Shown: piece after piece, positions 42,963-51,353 of the stretch
Layout of the letters: the number at the start of each line of letters is the position of its first letter
Position numbering within the stretch: the stretch's first letter is position 1
NCBI RefSeq assembly: GCF_025950085.1
Contig: NZ_JAPDDS010000008.1
Coordinates: 1-64,000 of the forward strand
Source of the DNA: Luteolibacter flavescens
GTDB taxonomy: Bacteria > Verrucomicrobiota > Verrucomicrobiia > Verrucomicrobiales > Akkermansiaceae
DNA length: 64,000 bases
Direction: 5' to 3'
The notes under the pieces: generated by a model
What the model was told of the DNA's origin: nothing
The model's database searches: none
Seen by the model: the letters and a program-made list of their open reading frames with translations, nothing else
Program-made: the position numbers and the translations under genes

Positions 42963-43832
42963 ATGTCATTTTATTTCAAAACGCTCAAACAGACCGTCAC
43001 CGAGTTCGTCGAGGATGACGCCTTGCGGCTCAGCGCCGCCCTCGCCTACTACTCCGTATTCTCCCTTGCCCCGTTGCTCATTATTGCCATTGCGATGGCG
43101 GGCATCTTCTTCGGCGAGGAGGCGGTTCGCGGGCAACTGGATGACCAGCTCAAGAGCAGTCTAGGTGCAAGCGGGGCGTTCGCCGTCCAGGACATGGTGG
43201 CCAATGCTCGCAAACCGGAAACCAACCTGTGGGTCTCGCTTGCCGGGGTGGTGATGTTGCTGGTCGGCGCGGGAGGTCTCTTCGGACAGCTGCAAACGGC
43301 CCTCAATACTGTTTGGGGGGTGAAGCCCCAACCCGGCCGTGGAATCCGCGGGATTCTCAGGGACCGGTTCCTCTCCTTCACCATGGTGCTGGGCACTGGC
43401 TTCCTCCTGCTGACCTCCATGATTCTCAGCGCGGTCCTCCAGGCGGTGAGCACGTGGGCCGGGGAAGTTGCAAGCCTTCCGCCGCAGGTCTGGGCCATCA
43501 TCAGCGGGGTTGCCTCGTTCGCGTTGATCGTCATCCTCTTCGCCGCAATTTTCAAGGTCCTGCCCGACGCCAAAGTGCGTTGGCGCAACGTCTGGACGGG
43601 AGCCGTCTTCACGGCGGCCCTCTTCGTCGCCGGCAAGGTCGCGATCGGCTGGTATCTCGGGCGCGAGGCCACGGCCTCCAGTTACGGCACGGCAGGCTCC
43701 CTGGCGCTGGTGCTCCTGTGGATCTACTACTCATCCATCATCCTGCTCTTCGGGGCGGAATTCACCCAGGTATGGTCGAATGTGCGGGGAGACGACATCC
43801 AGCCTTCCGAGGGCGCGGTGGCTGAAGATTGA
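42963..43832 (+). CDS. YihY/BrkB-family membrane protein
   Basis: A 289-residue integral membrane protein. It opens with a short amphipathic part, then DDALRLSAALAYYSVFSLAP and LLIIAIAMAGIFFGEEAVRG; further helices include LWVSLAGVVMLLVGAGGLFG, ISGVASFALIVILFAAIF and GTAGSLALVLLWIYYSSIIL. The pattern matches YihY (formerly called RNase BN). Its transport substrate is unknown; family members are frequent in stress islands with Ku/LigD genes. Confidence 0.9.
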   Translation: MSFYFKTLKQTVTEFVEDDALRLSAALAYYSVFSLAPLLIIAIAMAGIFFGEEAVRGQLDDQLKSSLGASGAFAVQDMVANARKPETNLWVSLAGVVMLLVGAGGLFGQLQTALNTVWGVKPQPGRGIRGILRDRFLSFTMVLGTGFLLLTSMILSAVLQAVSTWAGEVASLPPQVWAIISGVASFALIVILFAAIFKVLPDAKVRWRNVWTGAVFTAALFVAGKVAIGWYLGREATASSYGTAGSLALVLLWIYYSSIILLFGAEFTQVWSNVRGDDIQPSEGAVAED

Positions 43833-43864
43833 GGGCCGTTGACGAAGCACTACCTTTTCAAGCG

Positions 43865-44230
43865 CTACCCCGCCGGAATGATTTTCAATGACAAGCCGGC
43901 AGCAGCGCACATGCTCGCCAACTCGTCGAGATCCGCCTTCTTGTCCAGCGGCTCACCCCCAATCTTCATGTCCGAGGGGGCCCAAACGATCGTCGAACCT
44001 TTCGGAATATTCGTAAGCCCTTTTTCCAGAGAGAGAAGATCCCGATAGGCGCGTCCGTTCAGGATGAGAATCCACTCTCTCTTTTCTGCCTCTCCCGTTT
44101 CGTCGAAGCATGCAATCGTGAGGTGGAAGCCATCCCCGGCAGAGCATGCAAATTCCTGTGGAGCAGGAACGTCGGGAGAAGCCACGAGAGGAGCTGCCAT
44201 CAAGCAGCAGAGGAGACAGAGTGCTTTCAT
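43865..44230 (-). CDS. Small exported hypothetical protein
   Basis: A 121-residue protein from the ATG at 44230, with a clear signal peptide (MKALCLLCCLMAAPLVAS). The mature part has two Cys that could form a disulfide and a likely alpha/beta fold (WILILNGRAYRDLLSLEKGL, IPKGSTIVWAPSDMKIGG). I do not recognise the family. It is convergent with the YihY gene, 32 bases apart. A longer upstream frame lacks features. Confidence 0.65.
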   Translation of the reverse strand: MKALCLLCCLMAAPLVASPDVPAPQEFACSAGDGFHLTIACFDETGEAEKREWILILNGRAYRDLLSLEKGLTNIPKGSTIVWAPSDMKIGGEPLDKKADLDELASMCAAAGLSLKIIPAG

Positions 44231-44464
44231 TAATCCGAAGAACCCCGAAGCGGAGGAAACTTGGAAATTTTTTTCACGGTCACGCCAACTACGGGACCGA
44301 CGACACTCCGCATTTTTCGTAGGGACGAATCGGAAATTCTGCGGTGGCGCTGAACCTGACTTGGGATAACTTGTCATGCTGTATCCTTGGTCAAGGTGGC
44401 GGGCGCTCAGGGGTGCCCGCCGCCGACCGAGGATTGGCAATAATTGTATGGTTTGTCAGCCGTG

Positions 44465-44503
44465 AGTGGCGCGCCTTTTTCCGGGGGGACGGGGCGCGCC
44501 ACT
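44465..44503. terminator. Strong GC hairpin between two minus-strand genes
   Basis: AGTGGCGCGCC (44465-44475) pairs perfectly with GGCGCGCCACT (44493-44503), 11 base pairs. No T-run of standard length follows on either strand, so it is a possible terminator for the minus-strand gene at 44547 or another structured signal. Confidence 0.5.
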
Positions 44504-44546
44504 TGTTTGCTGGTCAGCCCTGACTGCTGATCTCTGGAACTCCCGA

Positions 44547-44828
44547 TCAGATGCGTCTCCCGCTCTCAAGCCAGCCCCGCACGATTAGCGCGCACTCTAC
44601 GAATTCCCCCCGTGAGGCCCGGTCGAAAGTCTCGTACCTGGCGAGCGGTTCCGTATCTGATGCGGGATTGGTCATCATGAGTTGTGCCTTTCCATCCTTC
44701 CAAACAGGGAGCACGATGATCCCTTCTGAGAGGAGCTGCAGGAGCCGGGTCTTCATCAGTCCAACACAGAGAGACCACATCATGGCGGGATCAAACGACA
44801 ACGTGAAGAAACTGGCTGTACTCTCCAT
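44547..44828 (-). CDS. Small hypothetical protein
   Basis: 93 residues from the ATG at 44828; a GTG at 44846 would add six. Its middle reads LLSEGIIVLPVWKDGKAQLM, like a compact alpha/beta domain, and no signal or membrane helix is evident. I do not know the family. It stands alone upstream of the hairpin at 44465. Confidence 0.5.
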   Translation of the reverse strand: MESTASFFTLSFDPAMMWSLCVGLMKTRLLQLLSEGIIVLPVWKDGKAQLMMTNPASDTEPLARYETFDRASRGEFVECALIVRGWLESGRRI

Positions 44829-45208
44829 GCTGCGCTGGTCTGTCACCAGCTGTAGGGACCAGGCAGGTCGAACTTCCGCTGTGCGGCAACCTGCTTCCCT
44901 CCGACACTCGTGCTGATGCGCTTCCCAGCGACGGGCATCGCGGAGCGTCTGGTCGCCAACTACTCGCCCGGGGGAAACCCTTGCCGGTCTTCATCCGCTC
45001 TGGCTACTGGCGGCAGGAGGGGTGCAAATTGGTCAAGGAAACCAAGCGATCGTTTACGAGGCCTCGCTCCGCCCGGTGCCGGGAAGCGACGAGAGGATCT
45101 CGGCACGCTCTCATGACTTCCACTGACAATTTTGCCGGTTGCACGGAGATCCCCTCAGAGAGAGCCAGCCCGGAAGCCGGGCATGCGGTCTGCGATAGGC
45201 GCGATACC
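44829..45208. other. Intergenic region of about 380 bases
   Basis: The plus-strand frame is open through most of this stretch, but it has no family features and appears to be only an extension of the next gene's frame. The flanking divergent genes should have promoters here. Nothing else stands out. Confidence 0.4.
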
Positions 45209-45781
45209 ATGAATGAAAAGCACGCCGATAACCTGAAGCAGTACGTGAACGACATGATCGGTCTTGAAGCCGACATCTCCAAGGCAGTTCGCGGCCAGTT
45301 GGAGGATGAGAGGGTCAGCCGCCATCGCAGCCTCGCGGGGTTGCTGGAGCAAATCGCCGGACAGAGCGAATCGCGGCTGGAGAGGCTGAAGGTGATCTCG
45401 AAGGAGGAGGGAGGTGCGCTGGGCGGAGCCATCAAGGAAGGAGTGATGACCGCCACCGGTGTATTGGCCGGTCTGTACGGCAAGATGCGGGAACACCCCG
45501 TCTCCCGCATCGTTCGCGACGACATCGTCGCGCAGAGCACCGCGGCCACGAGCTACGGCATGCTACTGACACTTGGGCTGGTGGCGGCGCACCCTGCGTG
45601 CATCGCACTTGCCGAGGAGGGGCTGCGCGCGTGCGCTCCAACCGTCACCCTTCTAACACGGGAGCTTCCTGAGATAGTAGCCGCTGAATTGGCCCAGGAT
45701 GGTCCATCCGCACATCCTGCTGCGGCACAAACCGCACTCGCAGCAATCCGTGAGGCTTGGTCTGAAGCTCCTTCCACGTGA
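45209..45781 (+). CDS. Helical ferritin-like hypothetical protein
   Basis: A 190-residue, almost wholly helical protein starting at the ATG at 45209. The first 100 residues look like paired amphipathic helices (YVNDMIGLEADISKAVRGQL, SLAGLLEQIAGQSESRLERL), then a Gly/Ala-rich part (GALGGAIKEGVMTATGVLAG) and further helices with YGMLLTLGLVAAH. The overall shape resembles ferritin-like bundles such as DUF892/DUF2383 neighbours; metal ligands are not obvious. A related role in stress protection is inferred only from context. Confidence 0.6.
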   Translation: MNEKHADNLKQYVNDMIGLEADISKAVRGQLEDERVSRHRSLAGLLEQIAGQSESRLERLKVISKEEGGALGGAIKEGVMTATGVLAGLYGKMREHPVSRIVRDDIVAQSTAATSYGMLLTLGLVAAHPACIALAEEGLRACAPTVTLLTRELPEIVAAELAQDGPSAHPAAAQTALAAIREAWSEAPST

Positions 45782-46145
45782 CGAAGCGATTTGCATCAAA
45801 CCAGTGCGAAGAGCATAGCGCAAATGCAGCAAGGGTTCCTGGACTCAACCGACCGCAGCTCAAAGAGTCCGCCAAGGTGGCATCCTGAGAATTGGTTGCG
45901 ACTTGGCGACGCTCCACGTCTGGGAGGCCGATGATCCGAGGGCCCGGGCAAAGGTTAAGAACGGCAGATAGATGGACGAATGCCCGTTTAAGCGGGGCTT
46001 CTGCATTCCAACCTCCCCCTTACAATCGAGCTCACAAAAAATGCCTGATCCCGGATGCGAACGGTGAATAACCTGTGAACGTCCAATCAAGAGTCGGCAG
46101 CGAGCTTTTCTCCTGTGCCTCTGCTGACGATGGACAATGCCGGCG

Positions 46146-46250
46146 TGGAAGGCTCAAGACTCAAAAAAGTCTGCCTTCCACCCCTCCCCATCGCCCTCTC
46201 TGTTCGCAGAGAGGGCGAACCTTTCATCGGTGCCCCCTCCGTCGCCGGGA
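46146..46250. repeat. Cluster of three inverted repeats (REP-like)
   Basis: TGGAAGGC...GCCTTCCA (46146-46180) with an inner AGACT/AGTCT pair is followed by a perfect ten-base stem TCGCCCTCTC/GAGAGGGCGA (46191-46218), then GGTGCCC/GGGCACC around 46229-46250. Back-to-back stems of this kind resemble repetitive extragenic elements. No second copy is visible in the window. Confidence 0.45.
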
Positions 46251-46455
46251 GAGGGCACCTCCGATTTGGCACACACACACATGCCGGTGACTCGGGGGGA
46301 AGGCCACTGAACATGGAGCCATAGTCGATGCAAGGCCCATGAACATCAGTTAGATTTTAAATCACCTTAAGATGATAGGTTTTCCCGAAGGGTTCATTCG
46401 GAAATCTCTCATCCAAGCCTCAGCAACCTTCTCATTCCGGTCACGCTGCCCACGC

Positions 46456-46541
46456 GTCATGAGCACGCGATGAGTGATTAGGAAGGATCGTCCTCGTGGC
46501 GACACGAGTCCCCCACGGTGGTAACCACGGGGGCTTCGTAT
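46456..46541 (+). ncRNA. Structured non-coding element, copy C
   Basis: Shares GTCATGAGCAC and CGACACGAG with copy A. It begins its structured part with a perfect hairpin CTCGTG GCGA CACGAG, then a GC stem from CCCCC and GGGGG with internal GTGG/CCAC pairs, ending CTTCGTA. It lies about 180 bases upstream of the WYL-like gene and could be its leader. Confidence 0.4.
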
Positions 46542-46722
46542 CTGAAACCGGCCAGTCTGCTTTTGAGCTTGATCACCCGGGCCCCAACAATTTTTCGTCG
46601 GTGCCGACAGCCAGCATCTGGCGCGCACTGTATCCGGCTTCACAACCTACGCCGGCACAGCAGCGGGCCGGGGCATTACCACCCGAAAAGGTGGAATTCC
46701 TCGCGATCACTTGCTTCCTGCC

Positions 46723-47040
46723 ATGCAATACCCGGTCTCTCTGAGCGATATTCGAAACGTCATCAAAAAAAGAAAACGAGTCAGGTTCCGCTACGAGCGT
46801 GGAGAACTGACCGCGGATTTCTACATTCTGGGCCAGGTCTGGAAGACCGGTGCTTACGTGGTCTACGCCTGGTGTGCAGAACTGGATGAGGGGTGGAAGC
46901 TTCTCCGATACGCCATGATCAAAGACATGGAGCCTGTCGGCGAAGCGGGAGGGCTCCGGCCCGACTTCAATCCCTACCACAAGGACATCCAGACAATCGA
47001 CACCATTGCTGACGGGAGACCCCCGAGGCGAAATGTGTGA
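46723..47040 (+). CDS. Stand-alone WYL-like domain protein
   Basis: A 105-residue protein starting at the ATG at 46723. It opens with a helix, then reads like a WYL/SH3-type beta barrel: IKKRKRVRFRYERGELTADF, WKTGAYVVYAWCAELDEGWK and LLRYAMIKDMEPV, where WYL domains normally recognise ligands in transcription factors. No DNA-binding part is attached. Small orphan domains of this kind may modulate partners. The family call is moderate, from the R-F-x-Y opening and the L-R-Y-A-M-I-K-D segment. Confidence 0.6.
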   Translation: MQYPVSLSDIRNVIKKRKRVRFRYERGELTADFYILGQVWKTGAYVVYAWCAELDEGWKLLRYAMIKDMEPVGEAGGLRPDFNPYHKDIQTIDTIADGRPPRRNV

Positions 47041-47106
47041 ATTAAGGCGAGATGCCGCGCATCAAGCGGCACTCGCTCATCTGGAGCGACTTGATAGCAC
47101 AGGATC

Positions 47107-47274
47107 ATGTCTTGTTCTTCCCGACCGGATCCCAAGGCCATAGCGAGACTTCTCCACGAACTCGAAGTCGGATCAGGCGACCTTCATAGCCGCATCGAAG
47201 CATTGGAACGCCACTTTGCCCTGATTCTACAGGGCCCTTCTCCTACCCAAGAAGAAGATTCTTCCGATCCATGA
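47107..47274 (+). CDS. Possible 55-residue helical protein
   Basis: A short frame from the ATG at 47107 gives a 55-residue product with an amphipathic helical centre (AIARLLHELEVGSGDLHSRI, EALERHFALI) and an acidic end. The regular heptad-like hydrophobic spacing is more protein-like than chance. There is no recognised family and only modest start context. Confidence 0.3.
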   Translation: MSCSSRPDPKAIARLLHELEVGSGDLHSRIEALERHFALILQGPSPTQEEDSSDP

Positions 47275-47482
47275 ATCGAACCCGCTTGCCGCCCTTCTTC
47301 CCCTCCGCCGACGACGATCATGCCAGGCTTCCCATCGGTCCAAGGGATGCCTCCCGCCTAACGCCTGCGGGCGCTTCGCTTCTAACGGTTCACGAATCCG
47401 TTGGCGCTAGCCATTACTCAAAGTAGCGTGAAGAGCTGCCGCCGTATGGCGATACGGTGGTAACACAGACAGACAGCATACT

Positions 47483-47528
47483 GGGGGCGCTCCTTCTGAG
47501 AGGTTTGAAGGCGCGCCCCCTTTTCTTT
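47483..47528 (+). terminator. GC hairpin with T-run
   Basis: GGGGGCGC (47483-47490) pairs with GCGCCCCC (47513-47520), followed by TTTTCTTT. This has the form of a rho-independent terminator. It lies 38 bases before the next gene, so it may be a leader attenuator or terminate an upstream transcript. Confidence 0.6.
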
Positions 47529-47565
47529 GGTAGCGCTGGCCAGTGCGGCATGCGAAACCTCCAGA

Positions 47566-47820
47566 ATGACTGTCGAAGAATTCGTCCAGCACCACAACCT
47601 ACAAGCCATTCCAGCCGATCAGCCATTCCCCGAAATGCTTGATCCCCACAAAGAGCAGGATGACCATGAATACCGCTTCTTCGTGAATGAGGCCCGGACC
47701 ATCGGCCTCGGAGTTAACGATACCAACGAGGAGGTGCGCGTGGTATATGCCGAGCTGGGAATGGCCGATACCGGATGGATTCCACGAGTCGAAGCCTCTG
47801 CAGTGATTGGTCTGGATTGA
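47566..47820 (+). CDS. Small hypothetical protein
   Basis: 84 residues from the ATG at 47566. A helical start (MTVEEFVQHHNLQ) is followed by acidic and beta-like stretches (HEYRFFVNEARTIGLGVNDT, VRVVYAELG), suggesting a small alpha/beta fold. Unknown family. The hairpin at 47483-47528 directly precedes it. Confidence 0.5.
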   Translation: MTVEEFVQHHNLQAIPADQPFPEMLDPHKEQDDHEYRFFVNEARTIGLGVNDTNEEVRVVYAELGMADTGWIPRVEASAVIGLD

Positions 47821-48332
47821 TCGACCGGGGGGATTTCATGGAACTGAACGAGGAGCCATTGCGCCGCCAGGTGAAAGCGAGGGCGGGACGGCGGGTATCC
47901 GGCGGTCCAAGCCGCAGCAAAGCATGCTGGCATGGAGCATGCGAAGACTGAACAATGAGCCAGAGGTTTCTTCTGAAGTCAGCCGGTTTTGCGGCCGTTG
48001 AGTCAGTTCTGAGGGAGGATCAAGCGGGCATCGTTTTAAAGGGAAAGCCGCCTGAGCCTGAGAATTTGGGACACCATTTATCACCTCGGTCGCAAATCAC
48101 GGAGGCTTTAAAGCCCACGCGGATCAGTGCGGCAACTGGCCACCGGACAAAGGAAATCTGACCGACCTGATGGCCTTCAAGCACCACTCCCAATTTCCTC
48201 CTGCATTCACGCTTCTGATCAACTTCCTGCATGAAAAGGCGGCTGGCCGTGCGATCAGAATCAGAAAGGTCCTCATTCGCCGAACATCGATTGCACGCTG
48301 TTTAAGTTTCTAAATCATCCCGAAGAACTCCC
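47821..48332. other. Gap of about 510 bases
   Basis: Only a 68-codon frame from 47955 is open with an ATG; it has low protein-like character and no family match, so I do not call a gene. I see no repeats or RNA. Confidence 0.4.
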
Positions 48333-48857
48333 ATGGACGAAAAACTGAACCGCTATCTCAACGAACATCTCGGAGGCTCAGCCGGTGCCGTCGGACTCAT
48401 CCGCTCGCTTACATCCTCAGCACGAGATGCCGAAGAAGCCGCATTTTTCAACGACCTCGAACATAAGGTTGAGAAGGATCGCGCCATCCTCAAGGATTTG
48501 ATCTCGCGATTGGGGGAGAGCAGCAGTTCCCTGCTGGAGGTTGCCGGTAGCATTACTGGTGCCGCAAGTCGTCTGAAGCTGAATTGGGACGGAATGGAAC
48601 CGGGCTGTTTGGGGAGGTTCGAGGGGATGGAAGTCCTTGCGCTCGGCATACAAGGGAAACGTTTGCTATGGGTGATGATGGCGGAACTAGCACCCTTCAT
48701 CAGCGAATGGGGTGGAGTCGATTTCGCGGGGCTGGAGCTGGAGGCAATTGCACAGCGCGATGCTGTAGAGAAACGAAGAGTGGAAGCTGGAGTCGATGCT
48801 CTACTGGAAGTAGCAAGGCGCCAACGCGGCGTCTTCGATGATCAGGCCATCGTGTAG
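48333..48857 (+). CDS. Helical hypothetical protein, stress-cluster type
   Basis: A 174-residue protein with long helices: LNRYLNEHLGGSAGAVGLIR, EEAAFFNDLEHKVEKDRAIL, KDLISRLGESSSSLLEVAGS and a central segment with FEGMEVLALGIQGKRLLWVM. The pattern of four helices with Glu and His resembles uncharacterised proteins that accompany DUF892 and DUF2383 in stress loci. No catalytic motif can be assigned. The final 15 residues are basic. Confidence 0.6.
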   Translation: MDEKLNRYLNEHLGGSAGAVGLIRSLTSSARDAEEAAFFNDLEHKVEKDRAILKDLISRLGESSSSLLEVAGSITGAASRLKLNWDGMEPGCLGRFEGMEVLALGIQGKRLLWVMMAELAPFISEWGGVDFAGLELEAIAQRDAVEKRRVEAGVDALLEVARRQRGVFDDQAIV

Positions 48858-48952
48858 CGGGACGATTGCCAACATTACCTCCTCATAAACCGGATCGTTC
48901 AAATCTCTCGAGGAAGGCAACTTCTGCCGGTTTCGAGATAGGCCTACAGCAA

Positions 48953-48979
48953 GAGGGCCGGGGTTTGAACCCGGCCCTC
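48953..48979. terminator. Perfect bidirectional hairpin terminator
   Basis: GAGGGCCGGG (48953-48962) pairs with CCCGGCCCTC (48970-48979) with a seven-base loop. It lies 14 bases beyond the stop of the minus-strand DUF2383 gene and downstream of the convergent plus-strand gene, serving either or both. Confidence 0.7.
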
Positions 48980-48993
48980 ACGCGAGCGTGCTT

Positions 48994-49431
48994 TCAGCGG
49001 TTCTGAAGCCGCTTCAACGCGTCGATGTGAACTTGAAGTGCGGGGAAGAGCCTTGAACGAATGGGATGCTTGATCTCCTCCATCACATTGTCGTCCTTGA
49101 GTGCATCCTCGTATTCCGAAATCCCGTGTTCTTCACCGGCGATAAGTGCCGAGAGTGCCGGAGATTCCCCCAGCAACTTTGCACCTCCCTCTACAGCCTT
49201 TGCGAATGTACCCCATGCTCCCGAGCCGTCGGCAGGCGTGCCGCCCATTTCAAGGACATGCTGTCGCAGCGTTCCAACAGCCTCGATATGATCCGTCTTG
49301 ATGCTCTGCAAGGCGGTAAACTCTGGCTCGGTGCCGAACTTTTCGATGGCTTGATTGTAGGTCTCCACGGCAGAGAGTTCGCCACGCAGGAGGCTGTTGC
49401 AGACACTGATGCAATCTTGGGATGAGTTCAT
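48994..49431 (-). CDS. DUF2383/PA2169-like four-helix protein
   Basis: A 145-residue four-helix bundle starting at the ATG at 49431. CNSLLRGELSAVETYNQAIE, SIKTDHIEAVGTLRQHVLEM and IAGEEHGISEYEDALKDD carry the Glu and His positions of a ferritin-like di-iron site as in PA2169/DUF2383 proteins. Family members are small stress proteins whose function is not settled. A strong hairpin terminator follows the stop. Confidence 0.85.
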   Translation of the reverse strand: MNSSQDCISVCNSLLRGELSAVETYNQAIEKFGTEPEFTALQSIKTDHIEAVGTLRQHVLEMGGTPADGSGAWGTFAKAVEGGAKLLGESPALSALIAGEEHGISEYEDALKDDNVMEEIKHPIRSRLFPALQVHIDALKRLQNR

Positions 49432-49621
49432 GATATAGCGTTATGGATTTCGCCTGGAAAATCCGGGCGATTCGCTAGAGCAGATGAAGACCCTTTGCTG
49501 GATCCCGTCGTAGCGTCGCCATCTGCTTGTCCAAAATGCTTAGTGCATGGCCGACTCACGCATCGTGCAAGATCCGGGCTGTACTGCTCCTTTTCAATAA
49601 ACCGCAGCTGCTAGACCGGAA

Positions 49622-49825
49622 TCAGGATTCACGGATCCACACATCCTTGTCCAGTCCTCGGTGCTCCCGGAGATTCCGGGTAAATGTCCAGAATTGATGG
49701 TCACCTACAGGATGAACGTAGGTGCGGATTCCCCCTTCACCCCAATCCGGAACCTCATCCGTGAGAAGCCAATCTCCCACGTCGCAGTCGTCCGCTCTCA
49801 AACGTCTGATACCAGATTCAAGCAT
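49622..49825 (-). CDS. Possible small hypothetical protein
   Basis: 67 residues from the ATG at 49825; a TTG at 49846 would add seven. The product is acidic with several Trp and Gly (DVGDWLLTDEVPDWGEGGIR) and looks globular. No family recognised. The ribosome-binding site is weak. Confidence 0.4.
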   Translation of the reverse strand: MLESGIRRLRADDCDVGDWLLTDEVPDWGEGGIRTYVHPVGDHQFWTFTRNLREHRGLDKDVWIRES

Positions 49826-50263
49826 TGGTTCGATTCTGTTGGACAACTGCGAGCCGGGTCAACTGTTTGCCATTTCCACAAACTTCTGAGCCGAGTTTGA
49901 TTCGCATCTTCGGTCCTCAGCGCTCCCACGCAGATGCTGTGCAACGTGAGGCCTCCAGCGTCAGAAGAACCCGTTGCGAACTCCAGAGGCCATTTTATTA
50001 GTCCGGTATGTACCCCCATCGGTATGTCATCGAGCGGCGCGCCGGAAACTGAGTGTTCCGGCTTGAGGACGGTCGCTTCCTATATGCTTTACCGGACAGG
50101 GATCGCGTCATCATCCATGCGTCGTCGTTTCTAGAGAAGGACGGCGGGATTCTCACGATTCAGTCGCCTGACGGGAGCTGGGGAGAAGAACGCCGGTCTC
50201 CTGCTTCATCAGAAGTGAAGCTAGCAGGCTAACAGCTCACATCCGCCAGATTGGCAGGCCACT
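49826..50263. other. Gap of about 440 bases with an interrupted ORF
   Basis: Apart from the interrupted frame at 50008-50232, nothing is recognisable. The plus-strand frame from 49934 to 50134 is unlikely to be coding. Confidence 0.4.
50008..50232 (+). pseudogene. Possible small gene broken by an in-frame stop
   Basis: One frame reads MYPHRYVIERRAGN, then a TGA at 50050-50052, then VFRLEDGRFLYALPDRDRVI and LTIQSPDGSW to a stop at 50230. The two parts are in the same frame and have similar, protein-like composition, as if a sense codon had become TGA. A GTG right after the stop could restart the second part as a 59-residue protein. The family is unknown. Confidence 0.35.
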
Positions 50264-50485
50264 TCAGGAAGAGTTTCGTCCGCCTTTGCGGGACGATTCA
50301 TGGTTTTCCTTCTTTCCACATCCTGACCCAGACTTCTTTCCTCCGCCTGATTCTTTATTCACGGTGGCCCAGGCACGAGCCTCTGCCTCCTTGTGCGACA
50401 CCCCGCGTTCCTCGTAGCCCTCCGCGATGTGTGCGGCTTTCCGCTTCTGCTTGTCCGTGTAGCTTGATTTGTCTCCTCGTGGCAT
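50264..50485 (-). CDS. Small basic conserved protein (plasmid-stabilisation-annotated family)
   Basis: A 73-residue, highly charged protein: MPRGDKSSYTDKQKRKAAHI, then EGYEERGVSHKEAEARAWAT, VNKESGGGKKSG. This sequence type is familiar from many bacteria, where it carries the name plasmid stabilisation protein without clear experimental backing, and it often lies near Ku/LigD and DUF892 genes. A helical middle and a Lys/Gly/Ser tail suggest nucleic-acid contact or disorder. Single gene on the minus strand. Confidence 0.8.
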   Translation of the reverse strand: MPRGDKSSYTDKQKRKAAHIAEGYEERGVSHKEAEARAWATVNKESGGGKKSGSGCGKKENHESSRKGGRNSS

Positions 50486-50684
50486 GATCAGATGGGTTGT
50501 CTCATCAGACCTCCAGCATTGGGCGTTCCCGGCGGCTTGCCCGGTTAGTTACACGCCGGCTGAATACGATCAGCAGCAGAGCCGGCGTGAACTGCGCGTA
50601 GGGGCCATGCGGCAGTGATGAAGCGATGCCTTTTTTCAGTCCTTGAGCCCTGCTTTAGCATCCCCGGATATCACCCGGGAATCA

Positions 50685-51140
50685 CTACGGCATCCAAATG
50701 AATCGGAGCTTCTTCCGGACGCCCCTGCTGTAGTGCGGATCCTTTGGTGGTATCCTGATTTCGCTCACCTGATCATCGGGCACGAGACGCTCCAATGTGC
50801 GCCTAGATGCCGTGTTATCAGGGTCGCAAGTGAGTATCACCTTGGGCAGTATGGCCCGTGCGAACGGAGCCAGCGCGTGACACGCTGAGAGCGCGTATCC
50901 ATTCCCACGGGCTCTTCGGCGGATCCAATATCCAACGTGGCCGACGACCCGCCGCACATGGCGGCTATCCCCTATCCTCAGGTTGATGTGACCCACATCC
51001 CGAGCGCCGGCAAAAATGCGAAAATGATGATAGGGCGATTGGCCCGACATGGAGGGAATTACGAAGCCAGCGTGGCGAAGCATGACTCCATCCCCTTCGG
51101 GATCGGTAAGCGGTGAGTAAGGGACGACGACGGAGACCAT
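50685..51140 (-). CDS. GNAT-family N-acetyltransferase
   Basis: A 151-residue acetyltransferase. The fold appears as HINLRIGDSRHVRRVVGHVG, then YWIRRRARGNGYALSACHAL (the acetyl-CoA-binding loop R-x-x-G-x-G/A in RRRARGNGYA), and VILTCDPDNTASRRTLERL. GNAT enzymes transfer an acetyl group to an amine of a small molecule or protein; the acceptor is not predictable. The start is the ATG at 51140. Confidence 0.8.
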   Translation of the reverse strand: MVSVVVPYSPLTDPEGDGVMLRHAGFVIPSMSGQSPYHHFRIFAGARDVGHINLRIGDSRHVRRVVGHVGYWIRRRARGNGYALSACHALAPFARAILPKVILTCDPDNTASRRTLERLVPDDQVSEIRIPPKDPHYSRGVRKKLRFIWMP

Positions 51141-51353
51141 GGGAAAATAACCAAGTCATAAGCAGCCCATGGGCCTTCCACATGCATGAGAACTAGTGTG
51201 ATGGTAGAGCTGTCGCGACCAACAATGGACCGACTTCCCCGAGCAAACTGCATGGCCTGCGTGCCTCCTGCATTGTCTACGCCTTGGGAACCTGTCCTAA
51301 CCGTCTCACTTCAGCGATAAGCGCATCGGTATCGCGTCTGCTCTCACTATGGG

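Larger units (their letters stand above)
45782..46722. other. Gap of about 940 bases rich in hairpins
   Basis: No protein-coding gene is convincing. The stretch holds three consecutive hairpins at 46146-46250 and structured element copy C at 46456-46541, each listed separately. The remaining sequence shows nothing recognisable. Confidence 0.45.
47041..47565. other. Region between WYL-like gene and next gene, with small ORF and hairpin
   Basis: This holds a possible 55-codon ORF (47107-47274) and a hairpin at 47483-47528, listed separately. A further small hairpin, CCGTAT GGCG ATACGG, lies near 47440-47457. Nothing else is recognisable. Confidence 0.4.

Noticed and set aside
47955-48161. 68-codon frame with ATG start
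   Set aside because: No ribosome-binding site, no family match and no regular secondary-structure pattern.
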